NCBI GenBank assembly: GCA_027039745.1
Contig: JALUMP010000083.1
Location: 1-9,239, forward strand
Source of the DNA: Candidatus Parcubacteria bacterium
Lineage (GTDB): Bacteria > Patescibacteriota > Minisyncoccia > Phycocordibacterales > GCA-2747955
DNA: 9,239 bases
Reading direction: 5' to 3'
In this document: one piece after another, positions 1 to 6,713 of the stretch
Position numbering within the stretch: the stretch's first letter is position 1
Layout of the letters: every line of letters begins with the position of its first letter
Made by a program: the position numbers and the translations under genes
The notes under the pieces: model-generated
The model's database searches: none
What the model was told of the DNA's origin: nothing
The model's input: the letters and a program-made list of their open reading frames with translations, nothing else

Positions 1-1
1 C

Positions 2-121
2 TTATATAATAAAAAAGAGAATTTAAGTAAATTCTTTAGTTTATCTTCAAAAATAAAGCTATTGCTTTTATTGAGTGAAGGAAATTTAAGTTGGAACTTT
101 GAAAAAAGTGACGACATTTAA
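2..121 (+). CDS. 3' end of an unidentified gene (partial)
   Basis: An open frame enters from the left edge and ends at TAA (119-121), giving about 39 C-terminal residues. They read like real protein: a Lys/Ser/Leu-rich stretch with a hydrophobic run (KLLLLL) and an end of LSWNFEKSDDI. It contains one TGG Trp and no in-frame TGA. I do not recognise the family from so short a tail. Its end overlaps the likely promoter of the HU gene 21 nt downstream, and no terminator separates the two, so read-through into HU is possible. The partial length is the main reason for low confidence. Confidence 0.45.
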   Translation, partial: LYNKKENLSKFFSLSSKIKLLLLLSEGNLSWNFEKSDDI

Positions 122-127
122 TAAGAT
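99..127 (+). promoter_or_regulatory. Putative promoter of the HU gene
   Basis: TTGAAA (99-104), a 17-bp spacer and TAAGAT (122-127) resemble sigma70 -35 and -10 boxes. The predicted start near 134 leaves a leader of about 9 nt before the ATG at 143, with no Shine-Dalgarno. Unlike most promoters in this window it lacks a TGn extension. The site lies inside the end of the preceding partial gene. Confidence 0.4.
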
Positions 128-142
128 TTAATAAAAATTTTT

Positions 143-415
143 ATGAATAAATCACAATTAGTTGACTATATAGCTGACAGTGTTGACTGTACTAAAGCAG
201 ACGCAGAAAGAATGATAAATGCTTTTACAGAAGCTGTTACAAAGACTCTTGTAAAAGGAGATAAAGTAGCACTTACAGGTTTTGGAACTTTCAGTATTAC
301 TCACAGAAAAGCAAGAGATGCTAGAAATCCAAGAACTGGAGCTGTTGTTCATGTTAAAGCAATGAATACAGCAAAATTCAAAGTAGGTAAAAAACTAAAA
401 GAAGCTGTTAGATAA
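143..415 (+). CDS. hup: HU-family DNA-binding protein
   Basis: This encodes a 90-residue nucleoid protein of the HU/IHF family, the usual length. Such proteins form dimers that bend and compact DNA without strong sequence specificity. The sequence has the N-terminal helical dimerisation part (MNKSQLVDYIAD), the GFGTF turn (46-50) and the minor-groove-inserting beta-arm motif RNPRTG (61-66), with Pro at the position that kinks DNA. It ends in VGKKLKEAVR, typical of HU. The ATG start matches the family N-terminus exactly. There is no Shine-Dalgarno. It contains no Trp and stops at TAA. A hairpin terminator follows (448-473), so it is probably monocistronic. HU rather than IHF is inferred from the general HU-like sequence. 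Confidence 0.95.
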   Translation: MNKSQLVDYIADSVDCTKADAERMINAFTEAVTKTLVKGDKVALTGFGTFSITHRKARDARNPRTGAVVHVKAMNTAKFKVGKKLKEAVR

Positions 416-447
416 TTTGCTATTTATTTAGAATATACTTTAAAGTA

Positions 448-473
448 AAAAAACAACCATTCGGTTGTTTTTT
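448..473 (+). terminator. Rho-independent terminator after the HU gene
   Basis: An 11-bp perfect stem (448-458 with 463-473) closes a 4-nt ATTC loop. The core is AACAACC/GGTTGTT, flanked by A and T runs that serve as the U-tract. It lies 33 nt past the HU stop and just before the L32 promoter. Confidence 0.85.
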
Positions 474-479
474 ATTTAC

Positions 480-508
480 TTGCTTTGAGCTCTTTGACCT
501 GTTATAAT
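480..508 (+). promoter_or_regulatory. Extended -10 promoter of rpmF
   Basis: TTGCTT (480-485), a 17-bp spacer and a perfect TATAAT (503-508) preceded by TGT (500-502) form a sigma70-type extended -10 promoter. Only 9 nt separate the hexamer from the ATG at 518, so the mRNA leader is expected to be about 0-3 nt. This also argues against the upstream in-frame TTG at 485 as the start, since it lies within the promoter. Confidence 0.7.
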
Positions 509-517
509 AGCCAAATT

Positions 518-796
518 ATGAGTAGCAGAATGAGAGTAACAAAGGGGCATACAGGAAACCGAAGGGGTCATCATGGTGTTGTAGCACCTAGACTATCTTT
601 GTGTGCAAATTGTGGTGCATATCACGAAAGACATAAAGTTTGTTTAGAATGTGGTTTTTATAGAGGGAAACAAGTTTTGGATAAAAAAGTAGTAACAGAG
701 GAAGTAGATGTCAAAAAATCTAAAACTAAAAAAACAGTAACAAAAAAGAAAGTTGCCAAGAAAGAAGTCAAAAAGAAAGAAACAAAGAAAAAATAA
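518..796 (+). CDS. rpmF: Large ribosomal subunit protein bL32 with long Lys-rich tail
   Basis: A 92-residue bL32, a structural protein of the 50S subunit. The N-terminal part has the family pattern of basic residues followed by NRRGHHG and APRLSLC. A zinc-ribbon follows with four Cys (C29-x2-C32-x9-C42-x2-C45), so this is the Zn-binding form. Ordinary bL32 is about 55-65 residues; this one adds a tail from about residue 57 made almost only of Lys, Thr, Val and Glu, probably disordered and RNA-binding. The ATG at 518 is chosen over an in-frame TTG at 485 because the promoter overlaps the latter and because MSSRMRVTKGHTGNRR starts where other L32 proteins do. There is no Shine-Dalgarno. A terminator follows. 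Confidence 0.92.
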   Translation: MSSRMRVTKGHTGNRRGHHGVVAPRLSLCANCGAYHERHKVCLECGFYRGKQVLDKKVVTEEVDVKKSKTKKTVTKKKVAKKEVKKKETKKK

Positions 797-800
797 TTTT

Positions 801-823
801 AAACAGCCTGTGATGGTTGTTTT
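801..823 (+). terminator. Rho-independent terminator after rpmF
   Basis: An 8-bp stem pairs AAACAGCC (801-808) with GGTTGTTT (815-822), including one G-U pair in RNA, around a 6-nt loop. T-rich sequence follows (TTTCTTTTTA). It begins 5 nt after the L32 stop. The 3' arm is the same GGTTGTTT as in two other terminators of the window. Confidence 0.7.
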
Positions 824-840
824 CTTTTTAGGTGGATAAG

Positions 841-849
841 TGATATATT
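841..849 (+). promoter_or_regulatory. Putative extended -10 of the prepilin peptidase gene
   Basis: TGA followed by TATATT (844-849) lies exactly 6 nt before the ATG at 856, placing the expected transcription start on the A of the start codon. A weak -35 candidate, TTTCTT, sits 17 bp upstream (821-826), in the T-tract of the L32 terminator. Assigned mainly because the arrangement repeats at other genes. Confidence 0.5.
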
Positions 850-855
850 ATAAAA

Positions 856-1722
856 ATGTTAAATCTATTATATATTATATATTATGTGAACGTTTTTTTG
901 TTTGGGACAGTTATGGGGTCTTTTTTAAATGTTGTTACTTTTGAGATTAAGCCAAATGTTTTTGAACAAAAAACTACAAAAAGTTTTTGAAAAAGAATCA
1001 ACCGTAGGTCTCATTGTCCTCATTGTCAAAAGAAATTAAAATGATGGGAATTAGTGCCACTTTTTTCTTTTATATTTTTAGGCGGTAGATGTAGCGGCTG
1101 TAAGGTTAAAATTTCTTCACAATATTTTTTAATAGAGATTTTTTCTGGAATAGTTTTTTCGACAGCTTTTTATTTTTTAACTACAAAATATGAAATATTA
1201 TTCACTTCTTCTTTTTGGTTAGATTTATTATTTTTATTAATTATTATTTCTGGATTATTTATTATTTTTTTATTTGATTTAAGATATAAGATTATTCCTA
1301 ATATTATATTGTATCCAGTATTTCTTATAAGTATTTTTTATAATGTATTTAATTTTCAAACATTTAATTTTGATTTTAGTTCTTTTTGATTAGTATTATT
1401 GTATTCTTTCTTGGCTGCATTGCCATTTTTTAGTCTTTGGTTTTTTTCTAAGGGTAAAGCTATGGGTTTTGCTGATTGAAAATTGATTTTTGTATTATCG
1501 TTATTTTTTAGAGACCCTCTGCAAATTCTCTTGTTTGTTTTTCTTTCTTTCTGGATAGGAGCGTTATATGCTATCCCTGTTTTATTATTTAAAAAAAAGC
1601 TTAAACTGTCATCAGAAGTTCCTTTTGCCCCTTTTATTTTAGTATCATTTTTTATTGTATTGTTTTTTAATTTATCATATTTTTCTTTTATAAATACAAT
1701 TGTATTTTCGAACATGATATAA
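856..1722 (+). CDS. pilD: Prepilin peptidase (type IV leader peptidase / N-methyltransferase), four TGA=Trp codons
   Basis: A 288-residue polytopic membrane enzyme that cleaves the leader of type IV prepilins and pseudopilins and N-methylates the new N-terminus. The first segment has GSFLNVV (21-27), then the paired zinc motifs CPHC (54-57) and CSGC (79-82) of the cytoplasmic N-domain. Catalytic aspartates are D141 (DLRYKIIPN) and D207 (GFADWKL), and a late PFAPF (256-260) matches the family's PFGPF. Codons 45, 63, 178 and 208 are TGA; W63 lies in WWELVP, where relatives have WY[DE]LIP. With Trp the frame is open from ATG to TAA, and TGG also occurs four times. ATG 856 gives a hydrophobic N-terminus before GSFLNVV and lies 6 nt after a -10 box. 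No pilin genes are in the window. Confidence 0.9.
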
Positions 1723-1723
1723 T
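1715..1723 (+). promoter_or_regulatory. Extended -10 promoter of the PBP2 gene
   Basis: TGA plus perfect TATAAT (1718-1723), ending 6 nt before the ATG at 1730, predicts a leaderless mRNA. The -10 box overlaps the TAA stop of the prepilin peptidase (1720-1722). The -35 region is weak (TACAAT at 1695-1700, 17-bp spacing), as expected for an extended -10 promoter. Confidence 0.6.
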
Positions 1724-1729
1724 TAAAAA

Positions 1730-3418
1730 ATGTTTGGATTAAAAACAAAAAAGAGACAAAATATTGATTTTGACGCCAGTGAAGCTTTTATAGATAATAA
1801 GAATTTACCAGAGTTTGATGTAGACAAATTTGAAGGGGTTTTAGAAAAACCTCTATCGAAAAATATTTTTATATTCTTATTAATATTTTTCGTCTTAGTT
1901 AGCTTGTTTTTTGTATCTAAAGTTTTCGTAATGCAGATATTGCATGGTGAAGAAGCCTTTCTAAGGACACAAAATAATTTTATTAAAAAAGCTGTTGTGT
2001 TTTCTAATAGGGGGGTTGTTTTTGACAGAAATGGAAAAGAATTAATTTGAAACACAAAACAAGACGATGAAGATTTTTCAAAAAGAAAATATATAGAACA
2101 AAAAGGTTTTGCACATATTTTAGGTTTTTTATCTTATCCGCAAAAAGATAAAAGTAATCACTTTTTTGAAAAAGAATATGTTGGAAAATCTGGAATTGAA
2201 AAATATTTTAATGGGATATTAAATGGTAATTTAGGTTATCAGATTTTAGAAGTTGATTCTCATGGAAATATAAAATCAAAAAATAAACAAAAAGAAGCAA
2301 CTTCTGGTAAAAATATTTATCTTTCAATTGATTTTGATACTCAGAATATAATGGCGCAAAAACTGGATGAATATATAAAAAAATATCATTTTGTTGGAGG
2401 AGCTGGTGCTATGATGGATATTCGGAATGGTCAGATTTTAGCATTAGTATCTTTGCCAGAATATGATTCCAATATCTTGGTTAATGGAGAGAAACAAAAA
2501 GAAATTAATAAATATATTATAGATAAAAATAAACCATTTTTAAATAGAGCAACTTCTGGTGGTTTTACTCCTGGGTCTATTACAAAACCTTTTGTTGCTA
2601 TGGAAGCTTTAAAAGAAAAGATTATTAATCCGAATAAAAAAGTATTTACTAATGGAAAACTTATAATTCCAAATAAATTTCATCCGTCAGCCCCTTTTAT
2701 TTTTAGAGATTATAGAAATAATGGAGTTTTGGATATGTATTCAGCTATCGCAAAATCATCTAATATTTATTTTGCAATGCTTGGTGGTGGCTATAAAAGC
2801 CAAAAAGCTATTGGTATTGTAAAATTAAAAAAAGCTTTTAATGATTTTAGTATTGGAGAAAAAACTGAAATACAGGCAATGCCAGAAAATACTGGTCTTG
2901 TTCCAGATATTGAGTGGAAACAAAAAACCTTTGGGCAAAAATGAACATTTGGTAATACTTATCAAACTACCATTGGACAATATGCTTTTTTAACAACCCC
3001 TATACAGATGTTGGTTGCAACTGCAGCTATTGCAAATAATGGAGAAGTTTTAAGACCAAAATTGTTAAAAGATGAAAAAAAAGATTTAAAAAGAAAATTA
3101 GATTTTTCAGATTATGCATATAAAGTCGTAAAAAAGGCCATGCGCCAAACCGTTTTAGCTGGAACAACAAGGTCTTTGAATTTTCCTTTTTTGAAAATGG
3201 CTACTAAATCTGGAACAGCTCAAAGGGGTGTTGGATTAAAATATATTAATTCTTGAACAATTGGTTTTTTCCCTTATGATAAACCAAAGTATGCATTTGT
3301 TTTTCTTGCAGAAAATGGTCCAAGAAAAACGAAAATGCCTGTTTCACGTGGCGCTGTAGCTCCTTTTTTTCAAGCCCTTAAAGATCAGGGTGTTTTAGAT
3401 AAAATATTAAAATATTAA
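1730..3418 (+). CDS. mrdA: Penicillin-binding protein 2 (class B peptidoglycan transpeptidase), three TGA=Trp codons
   Basis: A 562-residue class B PBP, the D,D-transpeptidase that cross-links peptidoglycan during elongation. After a cytoplasmic stretch of about 43 residues comes one membrane anchor (about 44-66), then the dimerisation domain (RGVVFDRNG; GKSGIEKYFNG) and the transpeptidase domain: nucleophile S283 in GSITK, SSN at 343-345, and KSGTAQ from K493, where most relatives have KTG. GNTYQTTIGQ after W405 matches the MrdA-type GDTY..IGQ, favouring PBP2 over FtsI or SpoVD. TGA codons at 107, 405 and 509 fall where relatives often have Trp (ELIWN, KWTFGNTY, NSWTIGFFP). The pedestal is short for PBP2: only some 40 residues separate ELIWN from KSGIEK. 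The gene lies 2 nt upstream of the membrane kinase gene. Confidence 0.92.
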
Positions 3419-3420
3419 TT

Positions 3421-4050
3421 ATGCATTTTTTTAAAATTATCTTTTTTATAATAGGGGTAAATACTGCGTTGTTGCTTGGTGAATTTTTAAAAAAACATAA
3501 AGCTGATTCTGAGGTTGTTAGAAAAATCCCTCATATTTTTATTGGATTAATTTTTACTATTTCCCCATTTTTTTTAAATAAAATAGACATCATCTTGTTT
3601 GGTGCCTGTTTGATTATTGGTATTTTCGCAAATAATATTTTTAATTTTTATAAAGCTATTTTTGTTATAAAAAGAATAAGTTTGGGTGTTTTATTTTTTC
3701 CTGTGTCTCTGGTTTTAAATGCTTTATTGTTTTTGCCAAATAATATTGCGGCTTTTGTTTTTGGTTTTTTAGTTTTAACATTTTCTGATTCTCTTGCTTC
3801 TATTTTTGGAAAAAAATTTGGAAAAAAGAGATTTGTTACAAGTCATGAAAAAACAATATTAGGTAGTTTAGTCTTTTTTTTAAGCACTTTTTTGTTGTTG
3901 GTAATTTTTTCTTTATTTGTTAGTCCCTTGTTGCTTTGAAAAATTTTTATAATAAGTAGTGCACTTACTATAATAGAATATTTTTTTGTTTTTGGGTTAG
4001 ATAATATTGTCTTACCTGTTTTTGCTGCATATTTGTTGATATTATTTTAA
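3421..4050 (+). CDS. SEC59/DGK1/VTE5-type membrane lipid kinase or cytidylyltransferase-like protein, one TGA=Trp
   Basis: A 209-residue very hydrophobic protein with about seven membrane segments. It shows the pattern of the dolichol kinase (SEC59), diacylglycerol kinase (DGK1) and phytol kinase (VTE5) superfamily: RKIPHIFIG (34-42), ISLGVLFFP (86-94), SDSLASIFGKKFGKKRF (122-138), EKTILGS (143-149) and a late FGLDNIVLP (191-199). These enzymes phosphorylate lipid alcohols, often with CTP; the substrate cannot be read from sequence. Codon 173 is TGA; continuing through it restores the last membrane segments and the GLDN motif. The ATG follows the PBP2 stop by 2 nt without Shine-Dalgarno, so it is translated from the PBP2 mRNA. 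A role with a polyprenyl carrier lipid of wall synthesis is inference. Confidence 0.75.
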
Positions 4051-4070
4051 TTAGTGTATAAGATAAATAA

Positions 4071-4102
4071 AAAACAACCAATGTGAAATATTGGTTGTTT
4101 TT
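4071..4102. terminator. Bidirectional terminator between convergent genes
   Basis: A perfect 12-bp stem (4071-4082 with 4090-4101) around a 7-nt loop, with an A-run on the left and a T-run on the right, can end both the PBP2/kinase transcript and the opposing amidotransferase transcript. The stem core is again AACAACC/GGTTGTT. Confidence 0.85.
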
Positions 4103-4121
4103 GTCAGTTTTTTAGAATATT

Positions 4122-4856
4122 TTATCTTTTATATTTAGTAACAAAATTCTTTAATACAGTAGCTGGATGTATAATCTTAGTTTCACTTACTTTTTCTATT
4201 AGAGAGTTCATTTCTTCTGGTTTGAAATATCCATAATCTTTATATATATGAATTCTTTCTACTATACCTTCAACATCTAATTCTGGGTGAAATTGTGTTG
4301 CATAAATATTATTTTTTATTTTAAACATTTCAATAGGACAAGTCGGAGAGCTCGCTAATAAAGTTGCCTGTGGTGATAAGCTCTGGCATGCTTCTTTGTG
4401 TCCAACGAAGGCTGAAAAAGTTTCAGGAACATTTTTGAGTAGGTCATCTTTTTTTCCAGCGTCTGTTAGAGTTATTTCCACAGCACCAACTTCTTCTCCG
4501 TATTTTTCTTTAGAGATATTACATTTTTGATGTGTCCCCAAAATACCGACCCCATAACAAGCTCCTAAAAAAGGGAAGTCTTTTTCTACAACTTGGTCCA
4601 TTAGCTCGAATAATCCTTTTTCTGCTTTTTTTTGGTCTTCACTTTGCTTTTCGATTTTGTCACTTGAGTTATATGGCCCTCCTCCTAAAATAACTCCAGA
4701 ATAATCGTCAAGATTTATTTCTTCTGTAAAACCTTTTTCTATTCGCATTCTTTTTGCCTCTTTTTCTTTAAGCCCACCTGATTTTAGGAAAGCCTTATAT
4801 TCTCCATCAGAAGCTTTATCTTCTGGTCGGACTTGTAAAATTAAAAATTCTTTCAT
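4122..4856 (-). CDS. Class I glutamine amidotransferase (GMP-synthase-like GATase domain protein)
   Basis: A 244-residue stand-alone class I glutamine amidotransferase, which hydrolyses glutamine and passes ammonia to an acceptor. Nucleophile C100 sits in the elbow FLGACYG, and H190 and E192 of FHPELD complete the triad. VRPEDKASDGEYKAFL near the start, VILGGGPYNSSD (55-66), AFVGHKEAC (149-157), ANATQ-like YATQFHPELD (185-194) and YGYFKPEE (208-215) match a family usually annotated 'glutamine amidotransferase' or GMP synthase-like, common in Actinobacteria. No synthetase domain is attached, so the acceptor is unknown and it should not be called guaA. It has no Trp and no in-frame TGA, so it reads the same under the standard code. 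It stands alone on the minus strand, which fits acquisition by transfer. Confidence 0.85.
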   Translation of the reverse strand: MKEFLILQVRPEDKASDGEYKAFLKSGGLKEKEAKRMRIEKGFTEEINLDDYSGVILGGGPYNSSDKIEKQSEDQKKAEKGLFELMDQVVEKDFPFLGACYGVGILGTHQKCNISKEKYGEEVGAVEITLTDAGKKDDLLKNVPETFSAFVGHKEACQSLSPQATLLASSPTCPIEMFKIKNNIYATQFHPELDVEGIVERIHIYKDYGYFKPEEMNSLIEKVSETKIIHPATVLKNFVTKYKR

Positions 4857-4865
4857 ATAGGAATA

Positions 4866-4893
4866 AAAATACCATAAAAAAAATGTTTTTCAA
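4866..4893 (-). promoter_or_regulatory. Promoter of the amidotransferase gene (minus strand)
   Basis: Read on the minus strand: TTGAAA (4893-4888), a 16-bp spacer, then TATTTT (4871-4866) preceded by TGG (4874-4872), an extended -10. Nine nt separate it from the ATG (4856-4854), so the leader is at most a few nt. It overlaps the divergent ComM promoter region. Confidence 0.5.
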
Positions 4894-4898
4894 TTTTG

Positions 4899-4907
4899 TG
4901 ATAGAAT
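4899..4907 (+). promoter_or_regulatory. Extended -10 promoter of comM
   Basis: TGA plus TAGAAT (4902-4907) ends 7 nt before the ATG at 4915, predicting a transcript with a leader of 0-1 nt. No good -35 is visible. It is divergent from the amidotransferase promoter in a 58-bp intergenic space. Confidence 0.55.
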
Positions 4908-4914
4908 AATACCG

Positions 4915-6456
4915 ATGCATTTAGCAAAAATTTATTCTGCTCAATTTGATATTTTAAACTCTTTTATTGTAGAGGTTGAGGTTGATATTAATAAATCTGG
5001 ATTAACTTCTTTTAAAATTGTGGGTCTTCCTGACAAAGCAGTAGAGGAATCAAAAGAAAGAGTTTCTGCCGCTATAAAAAATATTGGTTTAATTAGTGAA
5101 AAAAAAGATTTACCAACAAGAAATAAAGTAACAGTTGCTTTATCTCCAGCTGATGAAAAAAAAGTTGGTCCATTGTTTGATTTACCGATGGCTATTGGAT
5201 ATCTATTAGCGAATGAATATTTAGATTTTAATCCAGAAAAAAAGATTTTTATTGGGGAGCTTTCTTTAGACGGGAGTTTAAAAAAAATAGCTGGAGTTTT
5301 GGCAATGGTAAAAAAAGCAAAAGAAAGTGGTTTTACTTCAGTATATTTACCAAGTGAGAACGCAAAAGAAGCTAGTCTAGTAGAAGGGATAAATATTTTC
5401 CCAGTAAAACATTTATCTGACTTAGTAGAACATTTAAATCAAGAAAACCAAAATAAAAAAATAATATCAAAAATTATTACTCCCTACAAAAAACAAGATA
5501 TAGAAAATAATGAAGTTGAAAATACAGTTGATTTTGCAGATGTGATAGAACAAGATGTTGCAAAAAGAGCTTTAGAAATTTCTGCAGCTGGTGGGCATAA
5601 TTTAGCTATGTATGGTCCACCAGGGACTGGTAAGACAATGCTTGCAAGAGCTTTTACTGGAATATTACCAAAACTTTCACAACAACAATCTCTTAAGGTG
5701 ACAGAAATACATTCTGCAGCTGGGGTACTTGATCAAACTTTAATTACACTCCCCCCCTTTCGTTCGCCTCATCATACAGCTTCGTATGTTGCGGTAATTG
5801 GTGGAGGGGCTTACCCAAAACCAGGAGAGGTAACATTGGCGCATCGCGGAGTATTATTTTTAGATGAGTTTGTAGAATTTGAAAAAAGAGTGCTAGAGTC
5901 TTTGCGTGAGCCACTGGAAGATAATTTTGTAAATATTTCTCGGGCTAAAGCAACAGTAAAGTTTCCTGCAAATTTTATTTTGATAGCCGCCTTAAATCCA
6001 CCATCAGAAGTTTTTAGAGATGGAGGAAATGTGACTTTTGCAGAAGAAAGGGCTTTTAGAAAAAAACTTTCTGGCCCAATTATGGATAGGATTGACCTTT
6101 GAACAGAAGTTTCTAAGGTAGAGCATAAAAAATTGTCAGTTAAAAATAGTAATGCAGAAAAATCAGAAAATATTAGAACAAGAGTAGAAAAAGCTCGTAA
6201 AGTTCAGGAAAAAAGATATGGGAAAGAAATTTTAAATTCAAATATTGGAGTAAAAGAGATAAATAAATATATTATTTTAAACAATGAGCAAAAAAAGCTT
6301 TTGGAAGATGCTGCAAAAAAACTTGATTTTTCACCGAGGGTTTTTCATAAGATTTTAAAAATAGCGCAAACTATTGCTGATTTGGATAACGGGGGAGAGA
6401 TAAAAGATGGACATATTTTAGAGGCACTACAATATCGCCCTAAAGAAATAATTTAA
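4915..6456 (+). CDS. comM: ComM / YifB-type Mg-chelatase-like AAA+ ATPase, one TGA=Trp
   Basis: A 513-residue AAA+ protein of the ComM/YifB family, a hexameric helicase that promotes branch migration during integration of transforming DNA. It has an N-terminal Lon-protease-like domain (about 1-170; VGLPDKAVEESKERV, LSPADEKKVGPLFDLP, GELSLDGSL), the ATPase core with Walker A GPPGTGKT (234-241) and Walker B LFLDE (314-318), FRSPHHTAS (282-290), and LSGPIMDRIDL (385-395) leading into the C-terminal helical domain (RVFHKILKIAQTIADL near the end). Codon 396 is TGA directly after DRIDL; reading through recovers the whole C-terminal domain. Relatives usually carry NPCPCG and further Cys between the core and DRIDL; here it is NPPSEV with no Cys. 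Together with the prepilin peptidase it suggests DNA uptake. Confidence 0.93.
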
Positions 6457-6576
6457 AACTTTAAAAATTGGCGAATAACTTTGGTGAGACTGAAAAAATA
6501 ACATTCATCGTATATTTATACGCCTCATGTTATTTTTTCAGTCTCACCTCGTTCTTCATCCAATTTTTAAAGTTTT
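6455..6576. repeat. 122-bp imperfect palindrome with two 60-bp arms
   Basis: The left arm (6455-6514) and right arm (6517-6576) are inverted copies of equal length around a central TT. Identity is in blocks: 17/17 at the outer ends (6455-6471 with 6560-6576), 22/22 in the middle (6483-6504 with 6527-6548) and 6/6 next to the centre (6509-6514 with 6517-6522). Between these lie an 11-bp and a 4-bp segment that are almost fully different in sequence but equal in length. The transcript would form a long hairpin with two symmetric internal loops. It starts inside the comM stop codon, so it may end comM transcription, but it is far larger than the other terminators. It could instead be a MITE-like element or an inverted duplication. 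Confidence 0.85.
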
Positions 6577-6631
6577 TATGTAGCTTTATGTCGTATTCAA
6601 CTGTTTGAATTTCGTCTTGTATTGCACTCAA
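6530..6631 (-). pseudogene. Short coding-like remnant on the minus strand, ending inside the palindrome
   Basis: From a TTG at 6631 a minus-strand frame runs 33 codons to TAA (6532-6530). The peptide looks like protein, with a charged amphipathic helix (IQDEIQTVEYDIKLHKNF) and an end of NWMKNEVRLKK. The frame stays open upstream to about 6696 but has no ATG. The left palindrome arm, read on the plus strand directly after the comM stop, encodes a similar ending: NFKNW, five different residues, then RLKK and TAA. This may be the decayed 3' end of a gene or mobile element whose end was duplicated in inverted form. A strong hairpin at 6653-6689 with a minus-strand U-tract would hinder expression from the right. 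I do not recognise the family. Confidence 0.25.
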
Positions 6632-6652
6632 TTTTGAAAGTTTTCTTATTAA

Positions 6653-6689
6653 AAAAGAGCGAAAATTCTGAAAGAATTTTCGCTCTTTT
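6653..6689. terminator. Strong hairpin terminator upstream of the epimerase operon
   Basis: A perfect 17-bp stem (6653-6669 with 6673-6689) with a 3-nt GAA loop and GC-containing middle (GAGCG/CGCTC). T-rich sequence follows on the plus strand and six T on the minus strand, so it can work both ways. It lies nearly 200 nt beyond the comM stop, insulating the epimerase promoter at 6699 and suggesting that a transcript runs through the palindrome. Confidence 0.8.
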
Positions 6690-6698
6690 GTTTATGTT

Positions 6699-6707
6699 TG
6701 TTATAAT
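6699..6707 (+). promoter_or_regulatory. Extended -10 promoter of the epimerase/HAD operon
   Basis: TGT plus perfect TATAAT (6702-6707), 6 nt before the ATG at 6714, predicts a leaderless mRNA. The -35 region at 17-bp spacing (TTCGCT, 6679-6684) lies in the 3' arm of the upstream terminator and is weak. Confidence 0.65.
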
Positions 6708-6713
6708 TATTTT

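Noticed and set aside
158..352. Minus-strand Ser-rich open frame opposite HU
   Set aside because: It mirrors HU codons and has no promoter or family resemblance.
485..517. L32 starting at TTG 485
   Set aside because: The -35 and -10 boxes lie in this segment, and the extra 11 residues do not resemble L32 N-termini.
1356..2055. Minus-strand open frames opposite the prepilin peptidase and PBP2
   Set aside because: They run opposite well-supported genes, are low-complexity Lys/Asn-rich and match no family.
6455..6690. CRISPR array or tRNA/rRNA gene in the intergenic stretch
   Set aside because: There are two inverted arms rather than spaced direct repeats, and no cloverleaf or rRNA-like sequence.
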